This document shows, in pieces, positions 41,694 through 49,748 of a stretch of 50,471 nucleotides of DNA. Under the pieces are notes generated by a model. That model saw nothing but the letters and a program-made list of their open reading frames with translations, made no database searches and was not told the DNA's origin. Source of the DNA: Actinomycetota bacterium (GTDB taxonomy: Bacteria; Actinomycetota; Acidimicrobiia; IMCC26256; PALSA-610); assembly GCA_005779395.1 (NCBI GenBank), contig SXJP01000019.1, forward strand, positions 1 to 50,471, in the 5' to 3' direction. The position numbers and the translations under genes were made by a program. Positions within the stretch are counted from its first letter, which is position 1; every line of letters begins with the position of its first letter.

Positions 41694-42740
41694 ATGAAAC
41701 TAAGTACGATGCTGAATTACTCCGGCGATGTCATGGCTGCTGCCAATGAGATCACTGAGTTAGAAAAAGCCGGACTCGATTGTGTGTGGGTTGCCGAGGC
41801 CTACAGCTTCGATGCGATCTCGATGATGGGCTATCTCGCTGGCCGGACCAACACCGTCGAGATCGGTAGCGCGATAGTCAACATCTATAGCCGTACGCCG
41901 ACCTTGCTCGCCATGACCGCTGCTGGCCTAGACGCGGTGAGTGGCGGCAGAATCAACCTAGGCCTTGGGGCTAGTGGTCCTCAGGTGATCGAGGGTTTCC
42001 ACGGCGTAGCGTTCGACAAGCCGCTCGCTCGCACCAAGGAAGTAGTCGAGATCTGTCGGAGCGTGTGGCGTCGCGAAGTGATCGACCACCACGGAGCCAC
42101 GATCGACATTCCGATTCCCGCTGGGACCGGTACAGGCCTAGCGAAACCGCTGAAGTTGATCAACCAGCCCGTGCGCGATCAGATCCCGATTTGGATCGCG
42201 AGCTTGAAACACAAGAGTGTCGAGGCAACAGCAGAACTTGCCGATGGCTGGATCCCAATTTTCTACGTGCCAGAACGCGCTGACATCGTGTGGGGCGACG
42301 CGCTCAGCATCGGCAAGCAAAATCGCAGCGGAGATCTCGGACCGTTATCGATTATCGCTGGTGGTCCCGTGATGTTCACCGACGACAGAGACCTCGCGTC
42401 CAAGATCAACGACTTCGGACGCGGCATGGCAGCGCTGTATGTAGGCGGGATGGGCGCGCGTGGCAAGAATTTCTATAACGACATCATGTGTGCCTATGGG
42501 TGGGAAAGCGAAGCGAAGACGATTCAAGATTTATATCTAGATGGCAAGAAGGCAGAGGCAGCAGCTGCAATACCAGCGGACTTCCTGAGTGCTTCGTCGT
42601 TGGTTGGAAGCGAGGGATACATCGCAGAGCGGGTTGCGGCATACGCCGCAAGCGGTGTTACGCACTTGCAGTTGACGCTGATTGGTTCTACTGAGCAAAA
42701 ATGCGAGACACTCGAACGACTCCGAAAGCTCGTTGCATAA
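41694..42740 (+). CDS. LLM-class oxidoreductase, probably F420-dependent
   Basis: 348-residue TIM-barrel protein of the luciferase-like monooxygenase family, F420-dependent branch. It starts with LSTMLNYSG and shows ITELEKAGLDCVWVAEAYS, GYLAGRTNTVEIGSAIVNIY and the LDAVSGGRINLGLGASGPQV segment typical of this family. GTG 41688 is an earlier in-frame codon, but ATG 41694 gives the normal N-terminus. It stands alone between two terminators. The substrate is not recognisable; relatives act on a wide range of compounds, often in lipid or xenobiotic metabolism. Confidence 0.88.
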   Translation: MKLSTMLNYSGDVMAAANEITELEKAGLDCVWVAEAYSFDAISMMGYLAGRTNTVEIGSAIVNIYSRTPTLLAMTAAGLDAVSGGRINLGLGASGPQVIEGFHGVAFDKPLARTKEVVEICRSVWRREVIDHHGATIDIPIPAGTGTGLAKPLKLINQPVRDQIPIWIASLKHKSVEATAELADGWIPIFYVPERADIVWGDALSIGKQNRSGDLGPLSIIAGGPVMFTDDRDLASKINDFGRGMAALYVGGMGARGKNFYNDIMCAYGWESEAKTIQDLYLDGKKAEAAAAIPADFLSASSLVGSEGYIAERVAAYAASGVTHLQLTLIGSTEQKCETLERLRKLVA

Positions 42741-42766
42741 ACCGAAAAGGGTTGCCAGTACGAGAG

Positions 42767-42800
42767 TCGCCCCGGGCACTAGACCCGGGGCGAGTTTTAT
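42767..42800 (+). terminator. intrinsic terminator of the oxidoreductase gene
   Basis: 10-base stem (tcgccccggg / cccggggcga) with a 7-base loop, followed by gttttat, 27 bases after the stop. Confidence 0.85.
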
Positions 42801-43114
42801 AGGGGCTTGTTGCTTTACGGACGATTCCGAAAGTTGCCCGCTTTTTCACGATGCTCAATTTTCGTCGGCGAGTGCGTCGTTGCGCACGGCTGTTGCGTTG
42901 TGAGAACATTCGCGTGGTTGAGCGGTCAGCGCTCAGAACCGCGCGAACTGCCCAGGCGGAGAATCCTCGCCCATGGCCACTCCTTTCGGGTTGGCTGTTC
43001 GCTTTGCCGTCCCTAAAGACTGCTCCCTAGATAGCAGTTAGTCAAGCCGAAAGTTGGCCCCGTTTCCACCAAATGTGTGAGAGATCCAACAGTCGCACAT
43101 AACGTGACTTCACT
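42801..43114. other. intergenic region before the copper amine oxidase gene
   Basis: 314 bases without a convincing gene. It holds a small hairpin (actgct/agcagt, 43019-43038) and, on the minus strand, a 13-codon frame (42974 to 42933) with a very good ribosome binding site (aaaggag, 5 bases upstream), followed by an arginine-rich 73-codon frame (42909 to 42688) that runs through the terminator. I do not recognise a riboswitch or tRNA. Confidence 0.4.
43100..43105 (+). promoter_or_regulatory. leaderless-type -10 (TAACGT) of the amine oxidase
   Basis: TAACGT lies 9 bases before ATG 43115, without a ribosome binding site. Confidence 0.4.
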
Positions 43115-45028
43115 ATGGGAGCAGCACCTTCGACACCGATTCACCCGCTATCGATGCTTACCGCCGTAGAGGTGAAACGCGCCGTAGAGATCATCAAAGC
43201 GACCGGCAGAGTCGCAGAGGGAGCACTGTACGCGCACATAGTGCTAGCCGAACCAGATAAGGCGACGCTGGCCGCATGGAAACCTGGAGTCGACCCAGGA
43301 AGACACGTTCGAGCACAGATAGTTCCCGGGCCTGAACTTGAACTGATTGAAGCGACCGTGAGCCTCGCTCAAGGTGTGGTCACGGAGTGGCGCGTCGTGA
43401 CAGGAGAACGGCCGACGCTGTTGTTTCGCGAAACGGCCAACGCGATGTTCACGACGCGCGCTCACCCTGAGTACATCGCTGCGTTAGCAAAGCGTGGCAT
43501 AATTGACGTTGAGAACGTGCAGATCGACACTTGGCCGGCAGGAACGTTCGGTTACGACGCAGAGCAAGGTCGTCGGATTGCTAGATGTCTCTCGTTTGTG
43601 CGCGAGTTCCCTACCGACAACGGGTACGCGCGCCCGGTCGAGGGCCTGATTGTTCATTTTGACCTCGGTCGTAATGAGGTCATCGAGGTCATAGACCACG
43701 GCAGCGTGGAACTGCCCCGCGCTCATGCTCGTTACATGGCAGCCGATCATCAGCCATTGCGGGCTGACGTCAAACCTCTCCACATAACCCAGCCCGAGGG
43801 TCCGAGTTTCGCGGTGGCCGGCAACCTGATCGAGTGGCAGAAGTTCGCTGTCAGGATCACGTTTGATCCTTACGAAGGTCTAGTGCTGCATGGCGTCACG
43901 TATGAGGGCAGATCGATCGCTCATCGGCTGTCCATGAGCGAGATGGTTGTTCCGTACGGCGACCCTGGCGAGATTCACGGCTTTAAGAATGCGTTCGATG
44001 CTGGCGAGTGGGGACTTGGCCGCATGACCCAGCCTCTTACGCTTGGCTGCGATTGTCTTGGCGAGATCTATTACTTCGATGCTGTGCTCGCAACCGAAGG
44101 TGGCAAACCATGGGTGATCGATAACGCGATCTGTATGCACGAAGAGGACTACGGAGTTTTGTGGAAGCATGTCGACCTGTTCGGCGGCACGAGCGAAGTT
44201 AGGCGTTCACGCAGACTCGTGATTAGCCACATTGCGACAGTTGGAAACTATGAGTACGGCTTCTATTGGTACTTCTATATGGACGGCAATATTCAACTCG
44301 AGGTGAAGCTCAGTGGAATCCTCTCGGTCGGCGCGATTGAACCAGGGTCTCTGCGCGAGTTCGGTAACGAAGTAGCGCCAGGCGTTTATGCGCCGTTTCA
44401 TCAACACATGTTTTGTGCGCGCCTAGACCTCGACGTCGACGGCGAAAACAACAGCGTCTACGAAGTTGAAGCCGAAAGAGTTCCGCCTGGTCCAGGCAAT
44501 CCTTGGGGCAACGCTTTTCGAGCGAAGAAGACGCTGCTAGAGACTGAGAAGGCAGCACAAAGAGAGGTAAATCCAGCCGTTTCGCGTTCGTGGAGAGTTG
44601 TCAGCGAGACGGCCCGTAACGGGATGGGTCAACCAACCTCTTACAAGCTCGTTCCCACGATGAGCACGCCGACTCTCTTAGCCCACGAGACGTCTTCTGT
44701 AGGTAGGCGTGCCGAGTTCGCGCAGCACAATCTCTGGGTTACTCCTTACGCTCCAGCCGAGACTCGAGCCGCCGGGGACTACCCGAACCAGTCGAGTGGT
44801 GGCGCCGGGCTTCCTGAGTGGACTGCGGCCGACCGATCGCTAGTCGATACCGATGTTGTGCTCTGGTACAGCTTCGGAATTACGCATTTCCCACGCCCAG
44901 AAGACTGGCCGGTAATGCCAACCGAGTACACAGGGTTCTTGCTCTCACCGGTTGGATTCTTCGACCGAAACCCGGCACTCGATGTTCCACCAAGCGAGCC
45001 GGGTGGCAACGGCAGCTCCTGCCACTAG
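43115..45028 (+). CDS. copper-containing primary-amine oxidase
   Basis: Oxidises primary amines to aldehydes with release of ammonia and hydrogen peroxide, using copper and the self-made cofactor topaquinone. All active-site parts are visible in the 637-residue protein: the cofactor Tyr379 in TVGNYEY (T/S-x-x-N-Y-D/E-Y), copper ligands His429 and His431 (HQHMFCARLD) and His591 (ITHFPRPEDW), and the catalytic base Asp295 in AFDAGEWGLG. No signal peptide is seen, so it is probably cytoplasmic, as for Arthrobacter phenylethylamine/histamine oxidases, which it resembles. The amine cannot be predicted. Its TAG stop is part of a -10-like element for the next gene, 10 bases away. Confidence 0.95.
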   Translation: MGAAPSTPIHPLSMLTAVEVKRAVEIIKATGRVAEGALYAHIVLAEPDKATLAAWKPGVDPGRHVRAQIVPGPELELIEATVSLAQGVVTEWRVVTGERPTLLFRETANAMFTTRAHPEYIAALAKRGIIDVENVQIDTWPAGTFGYDAEQGRRIARCLSFVREFPTDNGYARPVEGLIVHFDLGRNEVIEVIDHGSVELPRAHARYMAADHQPLRADVKPLHITQPEGPSFAVAGNLIEWQKFAVRITFDPYEGLVLHGVTYEGRSIAHRLSMSEMVVPYGDPGEIHGFKNAFDAGEWGLGRMTQPLTLGCDCLGEIYYFDAVLATEGGKPWVIDNAICMHEEDYGVLWKHVDLFGGTSEVRRSRRLVISHIATVGNYEYGFYWYFYMDGNIQLEVKLSGILSVGAIEPGSLREFGNEVAPGVYAPFHQHMFCARLDLDVDGENNSVYEVEAERVPPGPGNPWGNAFRAKKTLLETEKAAQREVNPAVSRSWRVVSETARNGMGQPTSYKLVPTMSTPTLLAHETSSVGRRAEFAQHNLWVTPYAPAETRAAGDYPNQSSGGAGLPEWTAADRSLVDTDVVLWYSFGITHFPRPEDWPVMPTEYTGFLLSPVGFFDRNPALDVPPSEPGGNGSSCH

Positions 45029-45031
45029 GTT
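45026..45031 (+). promoter_or_regulatory. leaderless-type -10 (TAGGTT) of the NTF2-like gene
   Basis: TAGGTT lies 7 bases before ATG 45039; its first three bases are the amine oxidase stop codon. Confidence 0.35.
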
Positions 45032-45038
45032 GCACGCA

Positions 45039-45497
45039 ATGGGACAATGGAGCAGATCAGAACTCGACGCAGCGCACGAGAAATTTCAGGCGGCAGCGGC
45101 CACCGCTGGCCGATCAGGTGACTGGCGCGTGTGGGCCGACATGTTCACAGAGGACGCGACCTACATAGAGCATCACTACGGCAAGTTCAACGGTCGTGAA
45201 GAAATCTATAAGTGGATCTCCGAGACGATGAAAGACTTCCCCTATAACGAGATGACCGAGTATCCGCACGACTGGTGTGTGTGCGATGAGGAACGTGGGT
45301 GGTGGATTTGCCAGATCGAAAACCGTTTCAACGACCCGGGTGACGGCAAGATCTATCAGGCATACAACCTCACGGTGCTCAAATACGCTGGCGACATGTT
45401 GTTCTCCTCAGAAGAAGATGCATACAACCCAGCAAACTTTGGTCCGATGGTGAAGGACTGGCTAGCAGCTAAGAAAGCGCACGCAGCTAAGCAATAG
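45039..45497 (+). CDS. SnoaL/NTF2-like fold protein
   Basis: 152-residue protein with an NTF2-like layout: N-terminal helices (SELDAAHEKFQAAAATAG, DWRVWADMFTEDATYIEHHY), FNGREEIYKWISETM, then strands (DWCVCDEERGWWICQIENRF, YQAYNLTVLKYAG). Such proteins are small cone-shaped enzymes or ligand binders (polyketide cyclases, isomerases, dehydratases). It is 10 bases downstream of the copper amine oxidase and may handle its aldehyde product or act in the same route, which is inference. ATG 45039 gives the conserved N-terminus; the open frame extends upstream into the oxidase gene. It overlaps the convergent membrane protein gene by 11 bases. Confidence 0.75.
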   Translation: MGQWSRSELDAAHEKFQAAAATAGRSGDWRVWADMFTEDATYIEHHYGKFNGREEIYKWISETMKDFPYNEMTEYPHDWCVCDEERGWWICQIENRFNDPGDGKIYQAYNLTVLKYAGDMLFSSEEDAYNPANFGPMVKDWLAAKKAHAAKQ

Positions 45498-47115
45498 GCG
45501 TCGACGCCAGTACCCAAATGTCGCGGTCGATGCCTTCGAAGCTTCGGTTCCAGCCGTATAGGTCGAGAAACCGTTCGGCGCTTTCGAACTTTTCAAAGTC
45601 GTGGCGCATGACTAGGTAGCGCACGCGAGAGTTCGCCAGTAATTCCATGTCGAACGCGTCCGGGAAATACAGCATGTCGCTGCGAAGTTTTATGTAGTCC
45701 TTGGGAAAGAGGCCCGTGTATCCGTTCAGTAACGGGTGGCCGTGTTCGAGTCCTGCGAGCATCGAAGTAGTCGTATCTTCGTAATCGTTCACGGAGCCGG
45801 TAGCGGGGAACGGGATCATTACGACCGGCCCAGCTTCGGCATCTTTTAGCCAGACAACCCAATCGAACTTTGTGACTTCGGAGACCTTGCCTAGCGGTTG
45901 ATTCCAGTGGACTGTCTCAACCACGGACATCACTACGAAGCAGACAGCGATAACTCGCGCTGTGCGCTGATCCCAAAGCCAACGAATCGCCACCGCGCTG
46001 AGAATTACGAGCACCACTTGTGTTAGTGCTGCGGCCCGAAACGGACTTCGAAGTCGATCGAAGCCAGGCGCGTGGTCGCGAAGCCATGCGTATGGGGCGA
46101 ACCATCCGATACGAATCCGAAGGCCGAATGAAACGATGAACATCAGCGCTGCGGTTGCTGTCGCGGCTGTAGTTGTTTTGCGGTTGCCCCTCTGTGAAAC
46201 TACGACACCTGTAGTGGCAAGAGCGAGCAAGAACCCACCAGGAAATAATGCTTGACCACTCGTTCGTTCTTTAGCCCATGGCACATTCAGCGTGTTGTCA
46301 TCGTGCGTGATCCAATCATTGGTCTTGGCACTGAGATCGGTGACTAGCTTCGTGCTCCACGAACCGTCGGCAGTTTCGCTCTGTTGCGCCAAGGTGAAAG
46401 GCGCAGCGATTACTACCGCAAGTACGCACGCGAGCGCGATGTCGCCAAGCAATTTCATCGGTCGCCGATTTCGCCGCACAACCATGATTGGTCCTGCCAC
46501 GAGCAGGGCTAGCGCCGCGAAAAGTGCGTAGTAGCCAGAAACCAGCGATAGCACTCCGAGCCATGCGCCAGCAGCGCCGAGGCGTAACGATGAGGGTCGC
46601 TGCCGATATGCGATGAGCCGTTCGAAGAGCAACAGAAATGGGAAGATCGCTATTAGCTGAAGTACCCCCAACTCGTTGAACACAAATGCGAGCGTTTGCG
46701 CCAACGCTCCTGTTAGTAGTGCCGGAACGAGAGAGGCACCAAGTCGACATGCAATCGCGGTCATAGCGAGGCCATTTGCGCACAAGAATGCCAAGAGGCA
46801 GAGGTTGTAAGCACCAACGTTGCCAGCGATCGGTCGAAAAAGTGCGAACAGGGCTCCCGTCAAGGGTTGTATCTCGGAACGCCCGAAGGTTCCGTGGTCG
46901 GGCCAGAAGATTGGCGCATCGAAGTAGTCGCGGTAGAAATGGCCGATTCGATCTGCGTTGAACTGCAAGGTCCACAAGTTGAACTGAGGGACGGTCAGTG
47001 CTGACTCGGAGCCAAGGGGTAGGCGCGTACGCCAATGGAGTGCGAGTGGCCATGTCGTTATGACCGATAGCGCAGAATGAAAAGCGATTGCGATCGTGGC
47101 TTTGCGGAGTCGCAC
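45487..47115 (-). CDS. large multi-pass membrane protein, GT-C-like
   Basis: 542-residue protein with about ten to twelve hydrophobic segments in the first 400 residues and a hydrophilic C-terminal domain (from WVVWLKDAEAGPVVMIPFP). The first extracytoplasmic loop contains FNLWTLQFNADRIGHFY and IFWPDHG, reminiscent of polytopic GT-C glycosyltransferases or YfhO-like proteins. The typical acidic pair could not be confirmed. Start is taken as GTG 47115, only 61 bases from the divergent carD start; a later start is possible. Function is not recognised beyond a likely role at the cell envelope. Confidence 0.65.
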   Translation of the reverse strand: MRLRKATIAIAFHSALSVITTWPLALHWRTRLPLGSESALTVPQFNLWTLQFNADRIGHFYRDYFDAPIFWPDHGTFGRSEIQPLTGALFALFRPIAGNVGAYNLCLLAFLCANGLAMTAIACRLGASLVPALLTGALAQTLAFVFNELGVLQLIAIFPFLLLFERLIAYRQRPSSLRLGAAGAWLGVLSLVSGYYALFAALALLVAGPIMVVRRNRRPMKLLGDIALACVLAVVIAAPFTLAQQSETADGSWSTKLVTDLSAKTNDWITHDDNTLNVPWAKERTSGQALFPGGFLLALATTGVVVSQRGNRKTTTAATATAALMFIVSFGLRIRIGWFAPYAWLRDHAPGFDRLRSPFRAAALTQVVLVILSAVAIRWLWDQRTARVIAVCFVVMSVVETVHWNQPLGKVSEVTKFDWVVWLKDAEAGPVVMIPFPATGSVNDYEDTTTSMLAGLEHGHPLLNGYTGLFPKDYIKLRSDMLYFPDAFDMELLANSRVRYLVMRHDFEKFESAERFLDLYGWNRSFEGIDRDIWVLASTPIA

Positions 47116-47175
47116 GGTAGAATCTGGTTCCTTCGCTTAGTCGGCGGGCATCGCAATCGTAGGAGCCGCGAGCAC

Positions 47176-47655
47176 ATGGGTTTTAAAGTCGGAGATCGGA
47201 TCGTCTACCCCCACCACGGGGCGGCCGTGATCGAGAAAAAAGAAAAGCGCGATATCGACGGTGCGAAAGTCGACTTTTTCGTATTGCGCATGGCAAACAA
47301 CGATCTCATGATCTCAGTACCGGTATCGAAGGCCGAGAGCGTAGGCATGAGAGCGCCGATCTCATCAGATGATGTAGATGACCTGTTCGTGTTACTTTCG
47401 AAGAAAGATGTCAGAGAGCCAACGAACTGGAGTCGGCGGTTCAAGAACCACCAAGAAAAGCTCAAGAGCGGTGACGTCTATCAGGTCGCAGAAGTTGTCC
47501 GTAACCTCGCGCTTCGTGAGACGAGCAAAGGGCTCTCTGCTGGCGAGAAGTCAATGCTCGTCAAGGCTCGCCAGGTGCTTGTGTCTGAACTCAGTTTCGC
47601 TCTCAACGTCTCAGACGAAGAGGCCATGCGGCGCCTGCTCGAATCTCTCTCCTAG
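47176..47655 (+). CDS. carD: CarD-family RNA polymerase-binding regulator
   Basis: Essential global regulator in mycobacteria that binds the RNAP beta subunit and stabilises open complexes. The 159-residue protein starts with the RNAP-interaction domain (FKVGDRIVYPHHGAAVIEKK) and continues with the helical DNA-binding domain (TNWSRRFKNHQEKLKSGD, VYQVAEVVRNL, LSAGEKSMLVKAR). ATG 47176 has aggag 10 bases upstream; TAGAAT (47118-47123) may be its -10. CarD assists promoters with poor -10/-35 elements, which is interesting next to the many -35-less starts in this window. A convergent hairpin follows. Confidence 0.95.
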   Translation: MGFKVGDRIVYPHHGAAVIEKKEKRDIDGAKVDFFVLRMANNDLMISVPVSKAESVGMRAPISSDDVDDLFVLLSKKDVREPTNWSRRFKNHQEKLKSGDVYQVAEVVRNLALRETSKGLSAGEKSMLVKARQVLVSELSFALNVSDEEAMRRLLESLS

Positions 47656-47665
47656 AGAGTCCGAA

Positions 47666-47690
47666 GTCAGTCTCTAATCAGAGAGCTGAC
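47666..47690. terminator. hairpin between convergent carD and methyltransferase genes
   Basis: gtcag-tctct pairs with agaga-g-ctgac with one bulged base and a 4-base loop, 10 bases after the carD stop. It overlaps the 3' end of the minus-strand gene. No clear T-run. Confidence 0.4.
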
Positions 47691-48809
47691 CACTTCGATA
47701 TGGCTCGTCATCGGGAATAGATCGACTGGCGTAGAACACACGAGACGGTAGCCACTCTCGCAAATTGCTGCCACGTCTCTGGCCATCGCAGCTACATCGC
47801 AACTAACGAGCGCAATCTTCTCGGCCTTGCATCGCAGGAGGGACTCGACTCCGTCTTGGCCTAGACCTACTCGGCTCGGATCAGCCACAACAGCCTGATA
47901 GGTCTGCTTCGCTCGCCAGCGCTCGACAGCAATCCTGTGCACCTTGAAGTTCGGATGATCCGCGAGATTGTGGCGACAGTCGGCGACGGCGCTCGGGTTG
48001 CCCTCGACTGCTACGACCTGCGCAGCCGGAATTGTTGCGGAGAACAGTCCGACACCGGAATAGAGGTCTGCAAGAGATTCAATGTCGTCACCGAGCGCTG
48101 AACGCACGAGTTTCACAATTTCTTCTGCACCGTCTGTGCGGATCTGAAAGAAACTGCGAGCGCTAACGCGGAAGCGGTGGCCAGCAACGATTTCGTGATA
48201 GGTGCCAGTGCGCTCGGGAGAGTTCGCTGTCGGAGCGACCCGGAGCGTTTCGTTGGTGTTTACACCGTACGCAAGCTCACCCTCGCGACTCGCGCTCCAG
48301 TCTGTGTTTGTCAAAATCTGTTCGAGCTTTGGGTGGAGCACAGCACAAGAATCGACTGTGATTGGGAGGTTGGTGCGTGCCTTGCGGAAAGCTGCATGCC
48401 CTGACTGCACCAAGAAACGTGCGCGTTGGCGGTAGGCGAGCGACTCGAGTTCGATGGTCTCGGCTACAGGTGCATCGGCGATACGAGCAATTCGCGCTAG
48501 GGCATCGATAACAATGTCACGCTTTAGCCGTGCTTGTGCGCTAGGAGCGATGTGTTGCCAGTCGCATCCGCCACAGCCTGCAGCGACGTGGGGGCAAGGT
48601 GGTTCCACGCGATCGGCAGATGCCAGAAGTACATCGGTTACGTCGGCGAACGCTAGGTCGCGCTTGGCTTTTGTAACCTTGGCTACGACGCGCTCGCCAG
48701 GGATGCCGCCGGAAACCATGATGATCCGGCCATCGGCTGCTCTCGCGAGTCCGTCGCCACCCGCGACAGCCTTTTCGATTGTTACTTCGATGAGGTCGCC
48801 GCGTTCCAT
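47667..48809 (-). CDS. class I SAM-dependent RNA methyltransferase, RumA/TrmA family
   Basis: Predicted 5-methyluridine methyltransferase for rRNA or tRNA. The 380-residue protein has an N-terminal TRAM domain (VTIEKAVAGGDGLARAADG), an iron-sulfur cysteine cluster (CPHVAAGCGGCDWQH), the SAM site LADLYSGVGLFSA, the DPSRVGLG motif (family DPPRxG) and the catalytic cysteine in LVSCDVAAMARD. The C-terminus DLFPMTSHIEVV is typical. RlmC/RlmD or TrmA-type specificity cannot be resolved. Start ATG 48809. Confidence 0.9.
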   Translation of the reverse strand: MERGDLIEVTIEKAVAGGDGLARAADGRIIMVSGGIPGERVVAKVTKAKRDLAFADVTDVLLASADRVEPPCPHVAAGCGGCDWQHIAPSAQARLKRDIVIDALARIARIADAPVAETIELESLAYRQRARFLVQSGHAAFRKARTNLPITVDSCAVLHPKLEQILTNTDWSASREGELAYGVNTNETLRVAPTANSPERTGTYHEIVAGHRFRVSARSFFQIRTDGAEEIVKLVRSALGDDIESLADLYSGVGLFSATIPAAQVVAVEGNPSAVADCRHNLADHPNFKVHRIAVERWRAKQTYQAVVADPSRVGLGQDGVESLLRCKAEKIALVSCDVAAMARDVAAICESGYRLVCSTPVDLFPMTSHIEVVSSLIRD

Positions 48810-48854
48810 ACAGCGACATTCTCGCGGGTCATCGTTCGAAATCTAGGAAAGGCG

Positions 48855-49661
48855 TTAGACCCCTTTTGCTTCACTCAGTTTCTTGGTGAAGAAATCGAGC
48901 ACCTGATCTAAAGCTGCTCGTGTCGGAGTCCCTGCGCGGTTGTCCAGGTCTTCAGTAAGCACCGAATGGGCGCGCGCCTTGTGGCCATGCGTATTAGCCG
49001 GCGAGCTATCGAGTGTTACCGAAATGAACTTGTCTCCGAGAGCGTCTTCGAGTGCGCGCCAGCGCGCGTGCGGCACAAGTTTGTCGTGACTGAATCGCAG
49101 TCCTAGTACCTCGCAACCAGTAGCGGCACGATCGATGACGACTCGACGGTCGGCATCGCTCAAACCGAGGCTCGCGAAACGATCGGACTTTCCGGCGGGA
49201 AATGGGAGAGAAGGCTGAGACAAAACGGGTGCTACGACCGTGTCGTCGATCATCATTGCTAGAGCGAAGCCTCCAGAAAAACACATGCCGACCGCGCCCA
49301 CGCCGGGTCCGCCACATTCGGCGTGCGCAACTTTGGCTAGGGCGCGGAGCCATGAAATAACTGGTGAAGTTGCATCGAGCGCCCAGGTCGAAAACTCTTT
49401 CGAGACGCAGACCTTTGCTACGGAGGAAGCTAGGTATGCGCCACTCGGAGCTTTCCCAGGTGTGCCGACAAGCGACGGCATGAACACGGTGAAGCCACGG
49501 TCGACCACCATGCTTGCGAACTCTGCAACTTTCGGCGTGATGCCTGGGATTTCATGGATCACGATCACTGCCGGACCGGAGCCGCGGCGATACACAGGTT
49601 TCGTTGTGCCGCCAGCCTCAAATTGCGTTTGGGTCCAGCCATCAAGTTCGGGTCCGGTCAT
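48855..49661 (-). CDS. dienelactone hydrolase-family alpha/beta hydrolase
   Basis: 268-residue alpha/beta hydrolase. The nucleophile elbow is GMCFSGG, with Cys as in dienelactone hydrolases, preceded by IVIHEIPGITP and VFMPSLVGTPG; HGHKARAHSVL supplies the likely catalytic His. Family members open lactones or cleave esters; the substrate is unknown. On the minus strand TAGAGT (49670-49675) lies 8 bases before ATG 49661. It is divergent from ettA (87 bases). Confidence 0.85.
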   Translation of the reverse strand: MTGPELDGWTQTQFEAGGTTKPVYRRGSGPAVIVIHEIPGITPKVAEFASMVVDRGFTVFMPSLVGTPGKAPSGAYLASSVAKVCVSKEFSTWALDATSPVISWLRALAKVAHAECGGPGVGAVGMCFSGGFALAMMIDDTVVAPVLSQPSLPFPAGKSDRFASLGLSDADRRVVIDRAATGCEVLGLRFSHDKLVPHARWRALEDALGDKFISVTLDSSPANTHGHKARAHSVLTEDLDNRAGTPTRAALDQVLDFFTKKLSEAKGV

Positions 49662-49669
49662 GAGAGCCG

Positions 49670-49675
49670 ACTCTA
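49670..49675 (-). promoter_or_regulatory. leaderless-type -10 (TAGAGT) of the hydrolase
   Basis: TAGAGT on the minus strand lies 8 bases before ATG 49661; no ribosome binding site is present. Confidence 0.4.
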
Positions 49676-49735
49676 TGTGCGCGACGACGGGTTGAACGAG
49701 CGCATCGCAAACCTAGGTCGGAGCGATCTGCTCTG

Positions 49736-49741
49736 TAATCT
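49736..49741 (+). promoter_or_regulatory. leaderless-type -10 (TAATCT) of ettA
   Basis: TAATCT lies 7 bases before ATG 49749, without a ribosome binding site. Confidence 0.45.
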
Positions 49742-49748
49742 CAGCTCC

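Noticed and set aside
42801..43114. Riboswitch or tRNA in the largest intergenic gap
   Set aside because: No TTCGA-type tRNA arm, no CCA-compatible acceptor stem and no conserved riboswitch core could be recognised.
46316..47053. 245-codon frame overlapping the membrane protein gene on the same strand
   Set aside because: The product is arginine/cysteine rich with no domain, whereas the other frame gives a coherent multi-pass membrane protein.
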